DNA of 64,000 nucleotides from Flavihumibacter sp. UBA7668 (GTDB lineage Bacteria > Bacteroidota > Bacteroidia > Chitinophagales > Chitinophagaceae): assembly GCF_002483205.1 (NCBI RefSeq), contig NZ_DLHM01000007.1, positions 862,031-926,030 on the forward strand, written 5' to 3'. How positions within the stretch are numbered: the stretch's first letter is position 1; every line of letters begins with the position of its first letter. The notes beneath the pieces were generated by a model, which had not been told where the DNA came from, did no database searches, and saw nothing but the letters and a program-made list of their open reading frames with translations. This document shows, one piece after another, positions 54,736 to 60,658 of this stretch. Made by a program: the position numbers and the translations under genes.

Positions 54736-54922
54736 GGTTTTTATTTCCTGCTAAAAGGAGCTGCGTCCTGCGAGGTTCCGGAACATTAATATACTCAAAA
54801 GGACAATGCAGGCAGCCATTGCCGCAGCAGAATCCTTTTTCCAGGTGGTATTTCTCAGTTAGTACAACAAATCCGGATTCGTTGTAATAGAAATCATCGC
54901 CCTCAATCAGTTGCTTTTTCAT
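54707..54922 (-). CDS. DUF5522 small cysteine-rich protein
   Basis: A 71-residue protein with the motif GFCCGNGCLHCPFEY, the DUF5522 hallmark, suggesting a metal or Fe-S site. FYYNESGFVVLTEKYHLEKG precedes it. It overlaps trmB (20 bp) upstream and the ATL gene (29 bp) downstream, so the three are translationally coupled. The DUF5522 motif resembles the cysteine-rich stretch of some oxidoreductase-like mitochondrial proteins. Role unknown. Confidence 0.88.
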   Translation of the reverse strand: MKKQLIEGDDFYYNESGFVVLTEKYHLEKGFCCGNGCLHCPFEYINVPEPRRTQLLLAGNKNHGKSQEENT

Positions 54923-55613
54923 ATTGAAATACCAGTTCGTGCAGCTTTTCGTCGTGGTCTGGAAGCGGGGCTTCAGGCAGTCGAAAAGACAGGTAGTGAA
55001 TACGGTTACTTTGGGCTATATCCAGTCCTTCGTAATAGGTTTTGATGGCCAGTTCCGGACTGATTACAGGTTCCTGGTAAAGGTGCTCTATTTTTTTAAC
55101 AAGTTCCAATCCATAGAGTTCGATTACCCATAAGGTAAATTGAAAGAGAACGGGGGAATCGGTTTTTAAATGGATAATTCCCCCTGGTTGGAGAAACTGC
55201 TGGTATTTCCGTAGAAATTTAGGATGGGTAAGACGTTTGCTGTTTCTGGATCTTCGCAGCTGCGGATCGGGGAAGGTGATCCAGATGGAATGGACTTCAC
55301 CGGCTGCGAAATAGTCATTGATCTGATCGATTTTGGTACGGAGAAAAGCGGCATTTGTTTGGTTGTTTTCCAGGCATTTTTTGGCACCGATATAAATCCG
55401 GTTACCTTTTACATCTACTCCAATAAAGTTCTGTTCGGGGTAAAGTGCGGATAAGCCGACTGTATATTCACCCTTTCCACAAGCCAGTTCGAGGGTGATA
55501 GGGTTCCTGTTTCCGAACTGATCTTTCCATTTTCCAGGCATTCCTTCCGGGTACTGAAATACGTTGGAAAAACCTTTAATTGCCTCGAATCGGATGAGTT
55601 TTTTTTGTCCCAT
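54903..55613 (-). CDS. trmB: tRNA (guanine-N7)-methyltransferase
   Basis: A 236-residue SAM-dependent enzyme making m7G46 in tRNA variable loops. LELACGKGEY (41-50) is the SAM motif; WITFPDPQLRRSRNSKRLTHPKFLRKY is the TrmB signature. The open frame continues 51 codons upstream through the 27-bp repeat array. The true start is taken as ATG 55613, because the family begins there and TATCTTTG lies 5 nt upstream, between repeat and gene. It heads the trmB-DUF5522-ATL overlap operon. Confidence 0.93.
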   Translation of the reverse strand: MGQKKLIRFEAIKGFSNVFQYPEGMPGKWKDQFGNRNPITLELACGKGEYTVGLSALYPEQNFIGVDVKGNRIYIGAKKCLENNQTNAAFLRTKIDQINDYFAAGEVHSIWITFPDPQLRRSRNSKRLTHPKFLRKYQQFLQPGGIIHLKTDSPVLFQFTLWVIELYGLELVKKIEHLYQEPVISPELAIKTYYEGLDIAQSNRIHYLSFRLPEAPLPDHDEKLHELVFQYEKATD

Positions 55614-55618
55614 GGCGG

Positions 55619-55626
55619 CAAAGATA
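55619..55626 (-). promoter_or_regulatory. -7 box directly upstream of trmB
   Basis: TATCTTTG (TAnnTTTG) on the minus strand ends 5 nt before the trmB ATG. It supports the start at 55613 and implies the repeat-coded extension is not in the message. A -33 box at normal spacing is not evident. Confidence 0.4.
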
Positions 55627-55748
55627 AAGGGAAGGGGAGACAAAGGAGGAAAGGGAGAAAGAGGGGACAAAGGAGGAAAGGGAGAAAGAGGGGACAAAGG
55701 AGGAAAGGGAGAAAGGGGAGATAAAGGAGGAAAAGGAGAAAGGGGAGG
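55627..55748. repeat. 27-bp purine-rich minisatellite upstream of trmB
   Basis: About four copies of a 27-bp unit (GGGGACAAAGGAGG then AAAGGGAGAAAGA), nearly identical, starting with GGAGACAAA. The unit length is a multiple of three and has no stop in several frames, so long artificial frames run through it on both strands. Confidence 0.93.
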
Positions 55749-55801
55749 CTGGTTAACGGAGAGCAAATGGTACTTTTGGATATATTAAAATATAGTTGGA
55801 C

Positions 55802-56896
55802 ATGAAAAAGGCAGTTGTACTTGTATTGCTTTTAACGGTATCGCTAAGCCGGTTAACAGCTCAAACAAAAATTGAGAATGTAATTCTTATTACTACGGAT
55901 GGGTTAAGATGGCAGGAGGTGTTTCAGGGGATGGATCCTGTATTGGCAAATGACCGTGCCTTTAATCAGGGTGATAGTGCGGGTATCTATAAAGCCTTTT
56001 GGGCAGAAGATGCAGCAACAAGAAGAGCAAAACTATTGCCATTTTTTTGGTCTACTATTTCGAAAACTGGTCAGTTGTATGGGAATCGGGCTTTTGGAAA
56101 TAAGGTAAACAATGCCAATCCACATTGGTTTTCTTATCCGGGATACAGTGAGCTGATTACCGGTTTTGGTGATGAAAAAATCAACTCCAATGAATACCCT
56201 CCAAATCCACATGTGACAGTATTGGAGTTTTTGCACAAACAGCCGGCATATAAAAATAAAATTGCTGTTTTTGGTGCCTGGGATGCATTCGATCGCATCG
56301 TAAATGAAGAGCGTTCAGGCATTCCTGTTATTAGTGCGTTTGATCCGGTGGGAGGAAAGAATCCCACGGCAAATGAACGATTGATCAATCAGTTGCAGAA
56401 GGATGTTTTCAAACCCTGGGATAATCATGAATGCCTGGATGTTTTTACTCATTATGCGGCCATGGAAAACCTGAAAGTCCGCAAGCCAAAAGTTATGCAA
56501 ATCTCCTATGGCGAAACGGATGAATGGGCACATGCCGGCATGTATAAAAATTATTTGAATGCTGCCCATCAGTTGGATAAGTGGATAGGAGATATATGGG
56601 CATTTGTTCAATCAGATCCTCAGTATAAAAACAAGACAGCTATTTTAATAACAACGGATCATGGCAGGGGTGATAAAGTGAAAGAGGAATGGAAGCACCA
56701 TGGAAGTAAAATAGAGGGTGCAGATGAAATCTGGATAGCTGTTTTGGCACCTGGTATTGAGGCAAAAGGAGAAGTGAAAGTTCCCATGCAATTGCAACAG
56801 CAACAGGTAGCGCAAACACTGGCCCGGTTCCTGGGTCAAAAATATACCGCTGATCACCCAATAGCACCTGAATTGAAAGAGATCTGGACTAAATAA
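55802..56896 (+). CDS. Exported alkaline-phosphatase-superfamily protein
   Basis: A 364-residue exported protein (signal peptide ending RLTAQ). ILITTDGLRWQEVFQGMD at the start and LITTDHGRGDKVKEEWKHHG near the end supply the metal-binding Asp/His residues of the alkaline phosphatase/sulfatase superfamily. SYPGYSELITGFGDE probably contains the nucleophile region. The sulfatase CxPxR motif is absent. It likely hydrolyses a phosphate ester or diester outside the cytoplasm. ATG 55802 is preferred over TTG 55796. Confidence 0.85.
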   Translation: MKKAVVLVLLLTVSLSRLTAQTKIENVILITTDGLRWQEVFQGMDPVLANDRAFNQGDSAGIYKAFWAEDAATRRAKLLPFFWSTISKTGQLYGNRAFGNKVNNANPHWFSYPGYSELITGFGDEKINSNEYPPNPHVTVLEFLHKQPAYKNKIAVFGAWDAFDRIVNEERSGIPVISAFDPVGGKNPTANERLINQLQKDVFKPWDNHECLDVFTHYAAMENLKVRKPKVMQISYGETDEWAHAGMYKNYLNAAHQLDKWIGDIWAFVQSDPQYKNKTAILITTDHGRGDKVKEEWKHHGSKIEGADEIWIAVLAPGIEAKGEVKVPMQLQQQQVAQTLARFLGQKYTADHPIAPELKEIWTK

Positions 56897-57232
56897 TCAG
56901 CGCTTAAGATAATTCAGGGAGTGGATATCAATAGTAAGTTCTGCGCCATTGGCTTCTCTGCGCTGAATGGTAGAGGAGCCGTTCACCATAATCAGTAATC
57001 CGGATGAAGGGTGAAGAAAATGAGCAAAGACCTTAAGGGGTCTCTGCTCATTTTTATATATAAAGAGATCGTCCTGCACCCAGCCCTGCAGGTTTTGTGT
57101 GCCCTGCAGGCGAAGATGTTGAATAATGGTGCGAAGGATCTGATCAGAAGAGTTGACATCTGCTTCTTTGATCGTACCCAGTTTGCACTTAAGCAATGTG
57201 GTGAGTAAATTATGGTTTTGATTTGTTCTCAT
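56897..57232 (-). CDS. Uncharacterised 111-residue protein
   Basis: A soluble protein with no signal peptide: an N-terminal helical part (ILRTIIQHLRLQGTQNLQGW) and a later beta-rich part (PLKVFAHFLHPSSGLLIMVNGSSTI). I do not recognise a family. It starts 15 bp after the OmpA-family gene stop on the same strand and may be cotranscribed. Its 3' end abuts the phosphatase gene stop. Confidence 0.6.
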   Translation of the reverse strand: MRTNQNHNLLTTLLKCKLGTIKEADVNSSDQILRTIIQHLRLQGTQNLQGWVQDDLFIYKNEQRPLKVFAHFLHPSSGLLIMVNGSSTIQRREANGAELTIDIHSLNYLKR

Positions 57233-57247
57233 AGCAGTGAATCATGT

Positions 57248-57940
57248 TTAGTTGCCGGCTTCTTTCTTAGCAGATTCTACCATCTTTTCATTTGCATAGA
57301 TGGCAAATTCTACCCGTCTGTTTTTGGCTTTATTTTCATCCGAAGTATTGTCGAATTTGGGTTGATCTTCACCATACCAGGCGGTACGAATCCGGTTCCC
57401 TGCAATACTTTGCTGGGTTAAAAATGCTGCAACGGATTGTGCTCTTCTTTTTGACAGACGATCATTATAGGAATGTGATCCCTGATCATCGGTATGGCCT
57501 TCGATAAGAATATAGGTATCGGGATATTTCTTCAGGATACCAGCCAGTTCAGCAATTCTTCCGGATGCTGTGGAACTGAGATTGGATTGATCAAATCCGA
57601 AAAGCACACCGGAATCGAAGGTTACATTAATCCCTTCACCAACCCGCTTTACTTCTGCTCCGGGTATATTATCAATTTCTTCAGCCTGTTTATCCATTTT
57701 TCTTCCAATGATGCCGCCGGTAACACCGCCAACTGCGGCTCCGATAATGGCACCTACTGCTGTGTTGCCTGCAGCTTTTCCTACTCCGGCACCAAGTACA
57801 GCACCTCCGGCGGATCCAATTACAACGCCCTTTTGAGTTTTATTCATTGATTTGCATCCGATACTTCCTGCACTTAGTAAGGCAACTGAAAGAGCTGCCC
57901 AGGCAGTTTGAGTTAATTTATTTCCTATTCTCTGATTCAT
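57248..57940 (-). CDS. OmpA-family lipoprotein with glycine zipper
   Basis: A 230-residue outer-membrane lipoprotein (lipobox GSIGC, Cys29). A glycine-zipper region (about 40-85, VVIGSAGGAVLGAGVGKAAG...) is followed by a C-terminal OmpA domain with ILIEGHTDDQGSHSYNDRLSKRRAQSVAAFL, which binds peptidoglycan. It tethers the outer membrane to the cell wall. The neighbouring upstream gene encodes a small barrel on the same strand. Confidence 0.92.
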   Translation of the reverse strand: MNQRIGNKLTQTAWAALSVALLSAGSIGCKSMNKTQKGVVIGSAGGAVLGAGVGKAAGNTAVGAIIGAAVGGVTGGIIGRKMDKQAEEIDNIPGAEVKRVGEGINVTFDSGVLFGFDQSNLSSTASGRIAELAGILKKYPDTYILIEGHTDDQGSHSYNDRLSKRRAQSVAAFLTQQSIAGNRIRTAWYGEDQPKFDNTSDENKAKNRRVEFAIYANEKMVESAKKEAGN

Positions 57941-57972
57941 ATGATTTAATATAACGGTTAATAAAAAACGAT

Positions 57973-58608
57973 TTATTGAACTTTGCCAATCCCAAAGGTT
58001 ACACCAACATTGATACCGATATTTCGGTTGCGTTGCTCGATATTGGGATTTTCGATCACATCACTGAATCCATGATAATACGTAAGATCTGCATTTAGCC
58101 AGGTGCGATCTACAAGGCGATAATTAAAACCTGCACTGGCAGCCAGGCCGATATCTATTGATTTCGCAAATTCGGATGCTTTTGTTTCAACCGTTGTTTT
58201 TGTATCGCCTGAAATGGTAGTGGCTTTGTTATTTCCTCCGATCAGAAAGCCTATGGATGGTCCGGCTGTAAGTTTCGGGCGAAATGAATTTCCTCTTTCA
58301 CCAAAAAAATACATGGCTTTTAGCGGAATGCGCAGGTAATCAAGCCGGGTGGTATTGGTAAAATTTGTTGTGGAAGTTTTTCCCCCTTCAATGGACCATT
58401 TGAGGTCGGCACCAAATCCCCAATTGGATTCTGTACTATATACAAGGGTTAAACCAAGGTTTCCTGCGGGCTGATAACGTGCATTTGTTGAATTAGAAAG
58501 CCAGGTATGGCCGAAACCTGCTGTTCCACCAAGCGATAAATTGTCCTGTGCAAGTGCTGAGCTGCCGATGGTAAGAGCAGCCAGGGTTGTGCGGATTATC
58601 TTTTTCAT
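57973..58608 (-). CDS. Outer-membrane beta-barrel protein (PorT/OMP_b-brl-like)
   Basis: A 211-residue protein with a signal peptide (MKKIIRTTLAALTIGSSALAQ) and an eight-strand-type barrel: LGGTAGFGHTWLSN, LGLTLVYSTESNWGFGADLKWS, FRPKLTAGPSIGFLIGG and NIGINVGVTFGIGKVQ. It fits the porin-family outer-membrane proteins common in Bacteroidota. It is upstream of the OmpA-family gene by 32 bp. A 110-bp inverted array lies about 135 bp before its start. Confidence 0.8.
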   Translation of the reverse strand: MKKIIRTTLAALTIGSSALAQDNLSLGGTAGFGHTWLSNSTNARYQPAGNLGLTLVYSTESNWGFGADLKWSIEGGKTSTTNFTNTTRLDYLRIPLKAMYFFGERGNSFRPKLTAGPSIGFLIGGNNKATTISGDTKTTVETKASEFAKSIDIGLAASAGFNYRLVDRTWLNADLTYYHGFSDVIENPNIEQRNRNIGINVGVTFGIGKVQ

Positions 58609-58654
58609 GCGTCTTTTGTTTGAAGGGAATGGGAAAAAAATGATGCCAAGAAGA

Positions 58655-58697
58655 AGTGAAAGGTGAAAGGTGAGAGATGAAAGGGGAGGGGTGTCTG
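58655..58697. repeat. GGTGAAA-type heptamer repeat
   Basis: GTGAAAGGTGAAAGGTGAGAGATGAAAGG followed by a G-rich end, located about 50 bp upstream of the barrel gene start. Confidence 0.8.
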
Positions 58698-58743
58698 AAA
58701 AGGGTTAAGGTTCAGTATTCATAGCTTTAACTCAGTAGCATGA

Positions 58744-58853
58744 ACCGTTTATTAACCGTCTATCTACCGTTCATCTACCGTTCACGAACCGTTATAAAAC
58801 GGTAAATGAACGGTAGATGAACGGTTCAATAACGGTAGATGAACGGTAGATGG
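58744..58853. repeat. 110-bp convergent array of ten 11-bp units
   Basis: Five consecutive 11-mers beginning ACCGT (best unit ACCGTTCATCT) run from 58744 to 58798. Five consecutive 11-mers beginning ACGGT (best unit ACGGTAGATGA, the rotated complement) run from 58799 to 58853. The spacing is exactly 11 bp throughout. The centre reads ACCGTT-ATAA-AACGGT, so the whole array can fold into an imperfect hairpin of about 52-bp arms. It could be a multi-site protein-binding array or an RNA hairpin. Confidence 0.92.
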
Positions 58854-58905
58854 CTTTACTTTAGAGCCGAGATAACACTTCTTAAGCTGAAGAAGCAGGT
58901 TGATT

Positions 58906-58948
58906 TGGAAGTGGGAAGTGGGAAGTGGGAAGTGGGAAGTGAAAGGTG
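58906..58948. repeat. GGAAGTG heptamer tandem repeat
   Basis: Five GGAAGTG units (GGAAGTGGGAAGTGG and so on) followed by GAAAGGTG. It lies between the 11-bp array and the minus-strand terminator. Confidence 0.9.
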
Positions 58949-58979
58949 AAAAAAAAGCCCCTCAGTGAACGGAGGGGCT
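58949..58979 (-). terminator. Intrinsic terminator of the structured-RNA unit
   Basis: Read on the minus strand, AGCCCCTC and GAGGGGCT form a perfect 8-bp stem around CGTTCACT, followed by T8. No protein gene on the minus strand lies just upstream, so the natural client is the RNA unit starting at 59482-59514. Confidence 0.93.
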
Positions 58980-59082
58980 ACCTAACAGCTGTAAACACAC
59001 ACATGAGAAAAACTTGTGTGTACCAATGGCATGCAATCGAAACCGATGCGGCGGTACAAATCCTGCTGTTAAACGCAGGATT
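58980..59082 (-). other. Segment between structured RNA 1 and the terminator
   Basis: This part of the minus-strand transcript contains two hairpins (AATCCTGC/GCAGGATT at about 59059-59082 and ACACACA/TGTGTGT at about 58995-59021). It also contains a 16-codon frame (ATG at 59032, stop at 58982; MPLVHTSFSHVCVYSC). The frame has no evident ribosome site and is not called as a gene. It may be a third structured module. Confidence 0.45.
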
Positions 59083-59284
59083 AAAAAAATGCTGTAGGGG
59101 GAGGAGTCGAACCTCCACGGGGCAGTTAGCCGTAGTACAATGCTTAGTGGTCAACCCTGGTCGGCTTTATTACGGTCCAGTTTGCACTGAACAGCAATAC
59201 CAGTCGGCTCTATGCTACGTTTATCCTGGATTCCCCACCCTCGAGACGAGAGGGCATGTCTGCCAAAGATTTCATCACCCCACA
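59083..59284 (-). ncRNA. tRNA-like structured RNA 1 (about 195-200 nt)
   Basis: The closing stem TGTGGGG/CCCTACA is shaped like a tRNA acceptor, and the T arm GGAGG-TTCGACT-CCTCC is perfect (T54 T55 C56 R57 A58 and C61 type residues). After the 5' strand come TGATGAAAT, hairpin GGCA-GACA-TGCC, and hairpin CCCTC-TCGTCTC-GAGGG. Then come the conserved GGGGAATCCAGGATAAA and a long variable structured arm (CGTAG...CTACG) holding a CAGT-GCAA-ACTG tetraloop hairpin. The 3' side is G, CA, then T7. It shares all conserved blocks with RNA 2. Confidence 0.75.
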
Positions 59285-59294
59285 GTATAAAGAG

Positions 59295-59324
59295 CAAGTT
59301 TAATTCGGTGCTTTTAAATAACAA
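59295..59324 (-). promoter_or_regulatory. Possible own promoter of structured RNA 1
   Basis: TTG (59324-59322) and TAAACTTG (59302-59295, one mismatch to TAnnTTTG) are 19 bp apart on the minus strand. A start near 59288 would place the RNA 1 acceptor stem almost at its 5' end. Confidence 0.5.
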
Positions 59325-59336
59325 CCTAAATTAAGC

Positions 59337-59456
59337 TGGCTGTAGGAGGAGGAGTCGAACCTCCACGGGGCAGTTAGTGAGTTTGCACTCCTTTATCCTG
59401 GATTCCCCACCCCCGAGACAAGGGGGCATGTCTGCCGAAAATTTCATCATCCCACA
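59337..59456 (-). ncRNA. tRNA-like structured RNA 2 (about 120 nt)
   Basis: The acceptor-like stem TGTGGGA/TCCTACA (7 bp, one G-T) is followed 3' by G and CCA. The T arm GGAGG-TTCGACT-CCTCC is perfect. Other conserved parts are ATGATGAAAT, hairpin GGCA-GACA-TGCC, hairpin CCCCC-TTGTCTC-GGGGG (covarying with RNA 1), GGGGAATCCAGGATAAA, a GAGT-GCAA-ACTC tetraloop hairpin and CTAACTGCCCC. The AGAC and GTCT loops of the first two hairpins could kiss. The extra region is far too long for a normal tRNA. Confidence 0.78.
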
Positions 59457-59481
59457 GTATGTTCTAAGAACTTCGATAATG

Positions 59482-59514
59482 CAAACATACAGAAAACGGC
59501 CTGTTTGTTGCAAA
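59482..59514 (-). promoter_or_regulatory. Bacteroidota-type promoter of the structured-RNA unit
   Basis: TTTG (59514-59511) and TATGTTTG (59489-59482) on the minus strand with a 21-bp spacer match the primary-sigma consensus TTTG-N19..22-TAnnTTTG exactly. The predicted start near 59475 is about 19 nt before the RNA 2 acceptor stem. Confidence 0.85.
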
Positions 59515-59515
59515 T

Positions 59516-59536
59516 ATTTCAAACAAAATTTGAAAT
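59516..59536. promoter_or_regulatory. 21-bp palindrome between the RNA promoter and the Lrp/AsnC gene
   Basis: ATTTCAAA and TTTGAAAT are perfect 8-bp arms around CAAAA. The site touches the -33 box of the RNA promoter and lies 63 bp before the Lrp/AsnC start. It is a good candidate operator for that regulator, controlling itself and the RNA unit; the assignment is inference. Confidence 0.55.
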
Positions 59537-59598
59537 TTATCGAAAATGTTCAAAAAATACTATATTGCAATAGAAAACGTCAAAAATAAGATTCCAAA

Positions 59599-60066
59599 AT
59601 GGCAGGTAAATTGAATTTAGACAAACTGGATTATCAAATCATCCAGGATATGATGGAAAATGCCGAAACATCGTATGCTGATTTGGGTAAAAAGCTATTT
59701 GTTTCCGGTGGCACTATCCATGTGCGGATTAAAAAACTGCAGGAGATGGGTATTGTTAAAGGTAGTCGTCTTAATGTTGATTTGAAACTATTAGGCTATG
59801 ATGTTATCGCATTTATTGGCATTTATCTTGAAAAAAGTTCCTTATACGACAATGTTGCCAAGGAATTGAGTAAGATCCCGGAAATTGTGCGTATGAATTA
59901 TACAACCGGAAATTATAGTATTCTGGCTGAAATAATCTGCAAAGACATCAATCACCTTAGAATTGTATTGCATGATCAATTGCAGAAAATTAAGGGAATT
60001 GAACGTACGGAAACCTTTATTTCGTTGGATGAGACCCTGAATCGGAATGTGGAAGTAAGAATCTGA
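59599..60066 (+). CDS. Lrp/AsnC family transcriptional regulator
   Basis: A 155-residue regulator. The helix-turn-helix domain (about 6-55) contains LDKLDYQIIQDMMENAETSYADLGKKLFVSGGTIHVRIKKLQEMGIVKG. The RAM ligand-binding domain (about 65-150) has VIAFIGIYLEKSS, MNYTTGNYSILAEIICKD and a C-terminal IERTETFISLDETLNRNVEV. Members respond to amino acids or related small molecules as octamers. It is divergent from the structured-RNA unit, with a 21-bp palindrome between. No transporter or enzyme gene is adjacent in a way that names the ligand. Confidence 0.93.
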   Translation: MAGKLNLDKLDYQIIQDMMENAETSYADLGKKLFVSGGTIHVRIKKLQEMGIVKGSRLNVDLKLLGYDVIAFIGIYLEKSSLYDNVAKELSKIPEIVRMNYTTGNYSILAEIICKDINHLRIVLHDQLQKIKGIERTETFISLDETLNRNVEVRI

Positions 60067-60129
60067 GGAAGTAGGAAGTCGGAAGTCGGAAGTCGGAAGT
60101 CGGAAGTCGGAAGTGGGAAGTGGGAAGTG
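60067..60129. repeat. GGAAGTC / GGAAGTG heptamer tandem repeat
   Basis: Nine or so 7-bp units (GGAAGTA, GGAAGTC repeated, then GGAAGTG) begin right after the Lrp/AsnC stop codon. Confidence 0.93.
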
Positions 60130-60136
60130 GGGTGAC

Positions 60137-60196
60137 AAGTTTTCACATTTCACGTTTCACAATCCATCTTTCACGCTTCACCTTTCACCTTTCACT
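60137..60196. repeat. TTTCACC / TTTCACG heptamer repeat (opposite strand orientation)
   Basis: TTTCAC words spaced mostly by 7 or 14 bp; the complement of the GGTGAAA units found elsewhere. Together with 60067-60129 it forms a purine tract followed by a pyrimidine tract. Confidence 0.85.
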
Positions 60197-60241
60197 TCTT
60201 TTTGGTTTATCTTTAGACTAAACGTATAATTTACACATTAC

Positions 60242-60658
60242 ATGAAAGCTTTTATTGCGAACCTACTGCTTGCCTCACTAACTGCTGTTGTACTGCTGCC
60301 TTCCTGCGGTGGTGGTGGAGATGATCCGCAGCCCGCTGAAGAAAATCTGGTGATCACTACCACGCCTGTATTAAATGGTCAGCAGGAAGCGGTGGCACCC
60401 GGACCTAATTTCCCGCTTACCGTAACAGTTACTTCCAAAATGCCTCCTCAGGGAGTGCGAATTGAAGTGACTGCAAGGCCTGATGGAAATGGGACCACAG
60501 CTTTTTTCACAGCCAATCAAACTACCTCTAATGCTACTACTACGCTAAGTATCACCAACACTCCTCAATTAACCGTTTCAAGGGTAACTGTTACCGTTAC
60601 TTCCTTGTCGAAGCCGAGTAATACGAAAACGGGATTTTATCTATATTCAAGAAAGTGA
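60242..60658 (+). CDS. Small Ig-like lipoprotein of unknown function
   Basis: A 138-residue lipoprotein (lipobox LLPSC, Cys22, followed by GGGGDDP). The mature part is a Thr/Val-rich beta-sandwich-like domain (FPLTVTVTSKMPPQGVRIEVTARPDG...) resembling an Ig-like fold. It probably faces the periplasm or cell surface. I recognise no named family. It is isolated between two repeat tracts. Confidence 0.7.
   Translation: MKAFIANLLLASLTAVVLLPSCGGGGDDPQPAEENLVITTTPVLNGQQEAVAPGPNFPLTVTVTSKMPPQGVRIEVTARPDGNGTTAFFTANQTTSNATTTLSITNTPQLTVSRVTVTVTSLSKPSNTKTGFYLYSRK

Noticed and set aside
55614..55766. N-terminal extension of TrmB rich in SPLSPFPP
   Set aside because: Encoded by the same minisatellite; normal TrmB starts at 55613 and a -7 type box lies between array and ATG.
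55564..55788. Collagen-like Gly-X-Y protein on the plus strand (KGERGDKGG repeats)
   Set aside because: It is produced by translating the 27-bp minisatellite in one frame; it has no signal or family features outside the repeat and overlaps trmB.
58744..58853. CRISPR or iteron-type plasmid origin
   Set aside because: Units are 11 bp without spacers and half are inverted; no replication initiator gene is nearby.
59083..59284. tmRNA
   Set aside because: No GGGGC...TTCGAC-type 5' domain and no tag frame ending in ALAA; the GCAAAC words sit in tetraloop hairpins.
58946..59290. 114-residue plus-strand frame
   Set aside because: It runs antisense through the terminator and structured RNA 1, has many cysteines and no recognisable domain; it is a chance frame.
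59337..59456. Ordinary tRNA-Asp (anticodon GTC) gene
   Set aside because: The T arm and acceptor fit, but the D stem is only 3 bp, position 37 is T, the sister copy has C at position 33, and the variable region exceeds 40 nt. A structured tRNA-like RNA is a better description.
59331..59522. 63-residue minus-strand frame over RNA 2
   Set aside because: It overlaps the RNA promoter and structural elements and resembles no protein; the conserved feature is RNA structure.
60067..60196. CRISPR array
   Set aside because: Repeat units are 7 bp and contiguous, without 30-bp spacers, and no cas genes are present.
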